Below, piece by piece: positions 6,223 through 10,124 of a stretch of 10,124 nucleotides of DNA. The notes beneath the pieces were generated by a model. The model was given only the letters and a program-made list of their open reading frames with translations. It did not search any database and had not been told where the DNA came from. The position numbers and the translations under genes are program-made. Location of the stretch: NCBI GenBank assembly GCA_018969295.1, contig JAGWYN010000081.1:1-10124 (forward strand). Reading direction: 5' to 3'. Origin of the DNA: Chloroflexota bacterium (GTDB taxonomy: Bacteria; Chloroflexota; Anaerolineae; Caldilineales; Caldilineaceae). Numbering within the stretch: the stretch's first letter is position 1; every line of letters begins with the position of its first letter.

Positions 6223-7853
6223 TGGAGTGCTCCTGTCACATCTTCGGCTGTCAGCCAGCCGGTTTCTGGAAAAAGTCTTGCAATTTGTGGGGCAAAGAGT
6301 GGGGAAGTTGCCAGCACTTCTGTGGGGGGACCCTCGGCGATGATTTCACCTTGGCTCATCAAAATCACCCGGTCGGCGATGGCAGCGGCCAGCTCCACGT
6401 CGTGGGTCACGACCAGGATTGCCGTGCCGTCGTCGCGCCAGCCTCGCAGCAGTTGTTCCAACGCCATTTTGGCTCGGTAGTCCAGCCCGCGTGTCGGCTC
6501 ATCCAGCAGCAGCGTGGCAGGTTGGGTCACCGTCACAGCGGCCAGGGCGACCCGCTGTCGTTCGCCGACGCTGAGATCGCGCGGGTAGGCTGCGGCTTTG
6601 TCGGCCAACCCCAGGCGTGCCAGCAGCTGGCTGGGAAAGCCTTCCTGCTGAAGCGTTCCAGCACCCTGGTGGTTGTGCAGCGTGACGAGAAGTTCGTCCT
6701 GCACGCTTTCTGCAAAGAGCAGGCTGTTCGGGTCCTGGGGCAGATAGCCGACCTGGCGGCAGATCTCGGCCACTGTGCGTCCTGTGTTGGGACGGCTGCC
6801 GATGGAGACGTCTCCTGCCCAGGGGCGCAGCAGCCCGACCAGCGTGCGCAGCAGCGTGGTTTTGCCTGCGCCGTTGCGTCCCATCAACACGACGATCTCG
6901 CCGGGCCAGAGCGACAGATCGACTCCCCGCAGAATCTCCTGTTGGCGGAAGCGGACCCGCAGCCCGCGTGCCTGCAGGGTAGGCTCACCGGGGCGCTGGC
7001 TCTCTCTGCGCTGCAGCGGCAGCAGCTTGCCCGCCTGTCGCTGTGCTGCCAGCCACGGGCGGCTGAAGCGCAGCCCTTCTTTGACCGTCAATGGCAACGG
7101 TTGCCAGCCCAGCGCCTTGCCCACGGCCACAAGGGGGGGCACCAGCTCGACTGCCTGCATCGCCGCCAGGGTGTCGGCGTAGAGGATCGCTCCATCGTCT
7201 GCTGCCGGCAGAGAGATCACGCTGTCGACGAAGGGCAGCACCCGCTCCAGGCGGTGTTCAGCCAAAATGATGGTCAGCCCCAGGTCGTGGTTGAGCCGCA
7301 CCAGCGCGTTGAGAACATCTTCGGCGGATTTTGGGTCAAGCTGTGAGGTCGGCTCGTCCAGCACCAGGAGTTTGGGGCGCAAGGCCAGGGCTGCCGCAAT
7401 CGCGACTCGCTGGCGTTCGCCTCCAGAGAGCTGCTGAAGCGAACGGTCACGCAGAGGGGTCAAGCCGAGCAGGTCGAGGGTCTCCTCGACCCGTACCCGC
7501 ATGGTCTGGGGGGGCATGGCCGCATTTTCCAGTGCAAATGCGATTTCGTCCTCGACCTGGTCGGTGACAAACTGGGCTTCTGGATCCTGAAAGACAAATC
7601 CGACGTGCTGGCTCAGCAGCCGTGGGGTTGCGGCCACAGGGTCCAGCCCCGCCACGCGCACCCTGCCGCTGAGCACGCCTCCGCTGAAATGAGGGACCAG
7701 CCCGTTGAGACAGCGCAGCAGGGTGGACTTGCCGGCGCCGGAGGGCCCGATCAGCAGGATCAGCTGCCCATCGGGCAGTTCAAGCGAAATATCTTTCAAC
7801 GCAGGGTGTGTGGCCCCTGGGTAGAAGTAGGTCAGATGTTCCAGTTGAATCAT
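6210..7853 (-). CDS. ecfA: ECF transporter ATPase, fused double ATP-binding-cassette protein (EcfA-EcfA')
   Basis: 547 residues with two ABC ATPase domains in one chain; it powers the energy-coupling-factor importer from the cytoplasmic side. Domain 1 (about 1-230): Walker A GPSGAGKS (36-43), Q-loop FQDPE (Q89), signature LSGGERQ (142-148), Walker B LLVLDEP (162-168), switch His200. Domain 2 (about 293-525): Walker A GRNGAGKT (325-332), Q-loop LPQDP (Q373), signature LSVGERQ (427-433), Walker B LLLDEP (448-453), His484. All catalytic residues are present in both halves, although the second signature has Val for the first Gly. Many organisms use two separate EcfA proteins; the fused form is typical of dedicated group I systems such as YkoD- or CbrV-like proteins. 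The ATG at 7853 has GGAG four to five bases upstream, 13 nt after the EcfT stop. The substrate is not shown by this protein itself. Confidence 0.93.
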   Translation of the reverse strand: MIQLEHLTYFYPGATHPALKDISLELPDGQLILLIGPSGAGKSTLLRCLNGLVPHFSGGVLSGRVRVAGLDPVAATPRLLSQHVGFVFQDPEAQFVTDQVEDEIAFALENAAMPPQTMRVRVEETLDLLGLTPLRDRSLQQLSGGERQRVAIAAALALRPKLLVLDEPTSQLDPKSAEDVLNALVRLNHDLGLTIILAEHRLERVLPFVDSVISLPAADDGAILYADTLAAMQAVELVPPLVAVGKALGWQPLPLTVKEGLRFSRPWLAAQRQAGKLLPLQRRESQRPGEPTLQARGLRVRFRQQEILRGVDLSLWPGEIVVLMGRNGAGKTTLLRTLVGLLRPWAGDVSIGSRPNTGRTVAEICRQVGYLPQDPNSLLFAESVQDELLVTLHNHQGAGTLQQEGFPSQLLARLGLADKAAAYPRDLSVGERQRVALAAVTVTQPATLLLDEPTRGLDYRAKMALEQLLRGWRDDGTAILVVTHDVELAAAIADRVILMSQGEIIAEGPPTEVLATSPLFAPQIARLFPETGWLTAEDVTGALQCQD

Positions 7854-7866
7854 CGTGTCTCCAGGG

Positions 7867-8922
7867 TTAGAGCAGGGCAGGGAACAGCAGCCCTGCTGTC
7901 GCCAGCCCGATTCGCCAGTCCAGGGCCGGCCCGGTCAGGGTCGGATAGGGGGAATAGAAGAGGGTGCTTCGGTCGAAAATTGGCAACAGATAGGCACCGG
8001 CCGCCAACAGCGCCCCTGCCAGCACGATCCAGTCTCGGCGCTGCCAGGGTTGGGGTCGATAGACTGTGTAGGGATGCTGGCGTCCGGCATACCACAGCGC
8101 GAACAAGAGGGCGGCCCCACCGCCCGCCATCGGCAGGGGCGTCCACCACAGCGTTCCGACGGTCAGCTGCAACAGCCAGCCGACCACGAGGCTGGCAAAG
8201 CCGGCCAGCGCCAGCCCCTGTGCCCCCCGTGCGTGGGGAGCGGCGAGGCTGGCAAAGCCGCGCGCCACCATCGCTTCCGCCAGCTGCAACGAACGCTCCA
8301 GCCCCCCCTCCAACAGCGGCACGATCAGCGGCAGCCAGCTGCGTACCCCGCGCAGACGGTGACCCCGCACAGCCTGTGCTTCTCGGATCTGTTGCAGCTG
8401 CAGCAGCGTGGTCGGGACAAAGGTCACCGCAATAGAAAGCACCACTGCGACTGGGTAGTAGGCGCGTGGGGTCAGCCGCAGCAGCGCCCGCACAGCCACA
8501 ACCTGATGAAGAAGGCTGAACCCCACGAGCAAAGTGGCCAGCGCCAGCCCGTTGAGGGCGCCGTAGGCCAGGGCCTCCAGCGTCCAGCCTCCCCCCAGCA
8601 GTGGAATCCAGGCTGGCAATGCAAAGAGTTCGGTTGTCCCAGCACGCACCATTGCCCAGTTGGCCAGGGCGGTGCTTGCAAAGAGCAGCAGCCCCAGGCG
8701 CAGCGACGAGAGGCTGCGCTTTTCAGGTTCCTGGACGCACCGCCAGCGTACAGCCCCGATTGAGGCCAGCAGCAGCAGCAGGTAGACTGGCTGGCGCGTC
8801 AGGGTTGCGATCGTCACCACCGCTGCAGCCCATCCTGCCCAGCTGAGGGGCTGCAGCGGCTGTGATGCAGCGCGCGGTCTGTGGAGGGGAGGCGTTTCTG
8901 GAGGAAGCGGTTCTGTCATCAT
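7867..8922 (-). CDS. ecfT: ECF transporter transmembrane coupling subunit EcfT (CbiQ family)
   Basis: 351 residues, strongly hydrophobic with several membrane segments (about 30-58, 73-92, 120-140, 155-175, 235-255, 262-280, 298-315 and 335-351). In ECF importers this subunit transmits ATPase movement to the S component. The two Arg-containing coupling-helix motifs expected of EcfT are present: AQAVRG (182-187) in a helix after QLQQIRE, and AMVARGF (217-223) after LERSLQLAE. The start overlaps the stop of the S-component gene as ATGA. Two ATG codons stand in tandem (8922 and 8919), and GAGG sits better for the second. The chain is longer than common EcfT proteins of roughly 250-270 residues: about 128 residues follow the second motif, with three or four more hydrophobic segments. 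The N-terminal 25 residues are Pro-rich and poorly conserved in style. Confidence 0.9.
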   Translation of the reverse strand: MMTEPLPPETPPLHRPRAASQPLQPLSWAGWAAAVVTIATLTRQPVYLLLLLASIGAVRWRCVQEPEKRSLSSLRLGLLLFASTALANWAMVRAGTTELFALPAWIPLLGGGWTLEALAYGALNGLALATLLVGFSLLHQVVAVRALLRLTPRAYYPVAVVLSIAVTFVPTTLLQLQQIREAQAVRGHRLRGVRSWLPLIVPLLEGGLERSLQLAEAMVARGFASLAAPHARGAQGLALAGFASLVVGWLLQLTVGTLWWTPLPMAGGGAALLFALWYAGRQHPYTVYRPQPWQRRDWIVLAGALLAAGAYLLPIFDRSTLFYSPYPTLTGPALDWRIGLATAGLLFPALL

Positions 8923-9794
8923 CCCTCAGCGGCCTCTGCCGGCTTGGCCAGCGCAGGATTTGGCTGGTAGACAAACGCAAAGCGCCGTTGAAAGCGGCGC
9001 AGCACCCGGACGACGGCTGCGCCCAGAAAAAAGACCAACAAAAAATTGCCGAGTGCACGCATGAGATCCCAGCCCAGCGAGGTCACGACATAAAACACCA
9101 GGTAGCGCTGCACGGTGTCGCCCAGGCTGACCCCAGGCTGCCAGTGCATCTGGGCAGGTCCAACGGCAAAGGGCCAGAACCAGAGGTTCATAGTCGCTCC
9201 GAACAGCAGGCCCCAGTAGCCGGCAAAGAGGGCCAGCACCCAGATTTCGACCTCTTTGTGGGCAGGGCTCCACGCGCTCCCTGCCTCTGGCCAACAAGCT
9301 TGCAGCAGGCGGATGAGGGGCCGGCAGAGGGGGGCGCTCAGGCCGACCCAGCCCGCTGTGAACATCTGGTAGGGCAGCCAGGGCCCGACCCCACCGGTGA
9401 CCAGCGCAGAGGCCAACAGGGTCAGCGCTCCCAACAAAAAGCCAAGCCCGCCCCCAAACACATAGCCAGCCAGCACAATCAACAAAAAGATTGGGCTGAA
9501 CCCGCCGGGGCCGGGCAGCGCCACTTCGGCAAAACGCAAGGCTGCGTTGATGGCGACCAGCACCCCCAGCAGTGCAATGGTCTGGGCGCTGACTGCCTGC
9601 TGTTGGACTTCCAGCAGCAGCACGGCGAAGCAGATCCCCACCAGGACGGCCACCATCAGCGCGCTGTCGTTGGCGCGCGCCAGGGTCTGGTCGCTGCTCT
9701 GGGCCAGCTGGGGCAGCCAGAACGGATAGAGAAACGCTGCAACCCCGACCACGCTGGTGAGCCCATAGGTGACAGCCGTCAGCCCGTTTTTCAT
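8919..9794 (-). CDS. ECF transporter S component, probably for cobalamin or another corrinoid (CbrT-like)
   Basis: 291-residue integral membrane protein, the substrate-binding subunit of an ECF importer. Hydrophobic segments lie at about 8-30, 46-62, 70-88, 100-132, 140-162, 183-206 and 230-263, followed by a basic C-terminal tail (RVLRRFQRRF) that should be cytoplasmic. The glycine-rich stretch AGYVFGGGLGFLLGALTLLAS (109-129) and GGVGPWLPYQMFTAGWVG (134-151) are the kind of small-residue helices S components use to pack against EcfT. It is longer than usual S components (about 170-220 residues), with an extra loop at 207-228. The ATG at 9794 has GAGG six bases upstream and overlaps the previous stop as ATGA. 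Corrinoid specificity is inferred from the co-operonic adenosyltransferase; I cannot identify substrate residues. Confidence 0.82.
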   Translation of the reverse strand: MKNGLTAVTYGLTSVVGVAAFLYPFWLPQLAQSSDQTLARANDSALMVAVLVGICFAVLLLEVQQQAVSAQTIALLGVLVAINAALRFAEVALPGPGGFSPIFLLIVLAGYVFGGGLGFLLGALTLLASALVTGGVGPWLPYQMFTAGWVGLSAPLCRPLIRLLQACWPEAGSAWSPAHKEVEIWVLALFAGYWGLLFGATMNLWFWPFAVGPAQMHWQPGVSLGDTVQRYLVFYVVTSLGWDLMRALGNFLLVFFLGAAVVRVLRRFQRRFAFVYQPNPALAKPAEAAEG

Positions 9795-10124
9795 GGCTGG
9801 CCTCGACGCAGAAGGCGGTGCAGCCAGAGCATCCCCAGGGCACCGGCAGGGAGCGCCACCAACACGCTCAGCAGCAGGGCGAGGGCTTGCCCGGCTCCCA
9901 GCCCGGTGGTCTGCTGCGGGCGTGTCTCCCCTGGCGGGAGTGCGCGGGGGGAGGTGTGCTTCGTCGGCGGGGGCGGTTCGGCCACCAGGCGGGCTGAAAG
10001 GGGGGAGGGCTGGGAAGGCTCTGGACAGATCTCAGCAAAAGAGATGGCTGGCGGGGGATCGGCGCGATCGACGGTGCCGATCCCCCACCGCCAGCCGTCG
10101 ACCTGGCCGTCCTGCACCTGGGTG
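9791..10124 (-). CDS. C-terminal part of a proline-rich, membrane-anchored extracellular protein (partial)
   Basis: The frame is open to the right edge (a GTG at 10117 is in frame, but ACC CAG precede it without a stop), so the 5' part of the gene lies outside. The visible ~110 residues begin with TQVQDGQVDGWRWGIG, followed by a PPPAISFAEIC segment. Then comes a Pro/Thr/Ser-rich stretch of about 40 residues typical of an extracellular linker, one membrane segment (about 75-98) and a basic end (HRLLRRGQP). This gives an outside N-terminus and a cytoplasmic tail. It overlaps the S-component start by four bases (ATGA), so it belongs to the same operon. I do not recognise a named family. Position suggests an extracellular partner that captures or delivers the transporter's substrate, but that is inference. 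Confidence 0.7.
   Translation of the reverse strand, partial: TQVQDGQVDGWRWGIGTVDRADPPPAISFAEICPEPSQPSPLSARLVAEPPPPTKHTSPRALPPGETRPQQTTGLGAGQALALLLSVLVALPAGALGMLWLHRLLRRGQP

Noticed and set aside
6216..7346. 376-codon plus-strand open frame
   Set aside because: Antisense to the EcfA gene, whose Walker and signature motifs are clear. The plus-strand translation is Gln/Cys/His-rich without family features.
8926..9843. 305-codon minus-strand open frame overlapping the S component
   Set aside because: Arg/Pro-rich frame-shifted copy; the 8919-9794 frame has proper membrane helices, a Shine-Dalgarno and ATGA junctions on both sides.

Overview
The window is GC-rich and strongly one-sided. Every gene I can support lies on the minus strand, and the long plus-strand open frames are antisense shadows. 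The content suggests a Chloroflexota-like or related monoderm bacterium: a giant secreted protein built from SdrD_B-like, GEVED and DUF11 modules beside an ECF vitamin transporter with a fused double ATPase and a PduO-type adenosyltransferase. The taxonomy is inferred from gene content only.

Right half, 10124 to 5659 (read right to left): a tightly packed operon of five genes. They are (i) the C-terminal end of a proline-rich, membrane-anchored extracellular protein that is cut by the window edge; (ii) an ECF S component, the membrane substrate-binding subunit; (iii) the EcfT transmembrane coupling subunit; (iv) a fused two-domain EcfA ATPase; and (v) a PduO-type ATP:cob(I)alamin adenosyltransferase. 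Three of the four junctions overlap (ATGA twice, 13 nt once) and the fourth gap is 13 nt, so these genes are almost certainly co-transcribed and translationally coupled. The adenosyltransferase makes cobalamin or another corrinoid the most likely substrate: the vitamin is imported by S+T+A and then converted to adenosylcobalamin.

Middle, 5658 to 5351: a 308-bp intergenic region holding a possible terminator for the operon, several hairpins and a 12-bp palindrome. It also holds a good sigma-70-type promoter reading left, and a perfect tandem 15-bp repeat in the leader between that promoter and the next gene.

Left half, 5350 to 1: one very large gene for a secreted surface protein, running off the left edge. 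A signal peptide and the first ~195 residues are in one frame. The remaining ~1,590 codons are open without a stop, but in the +1 frame. The switch falls at a CCCC run (plus-strand gggg, 4765-4768). Read through, the product has at least 1,783 residues: signal peptide, an unassigned N-terminal region, DUF11, SdrD_B, a DUF11 that appears to be interrupted by a ~170-residue inserted domain, three SdrD_B modules, GEVED, and two more DUF11 modules. Whether the frame change is a sequencing error, a mutation, a phase-variable tract or programmed frameshifting cannot be decided from this sequence. No RNA genes, CRISPR arrays, transposases or integrases were found.
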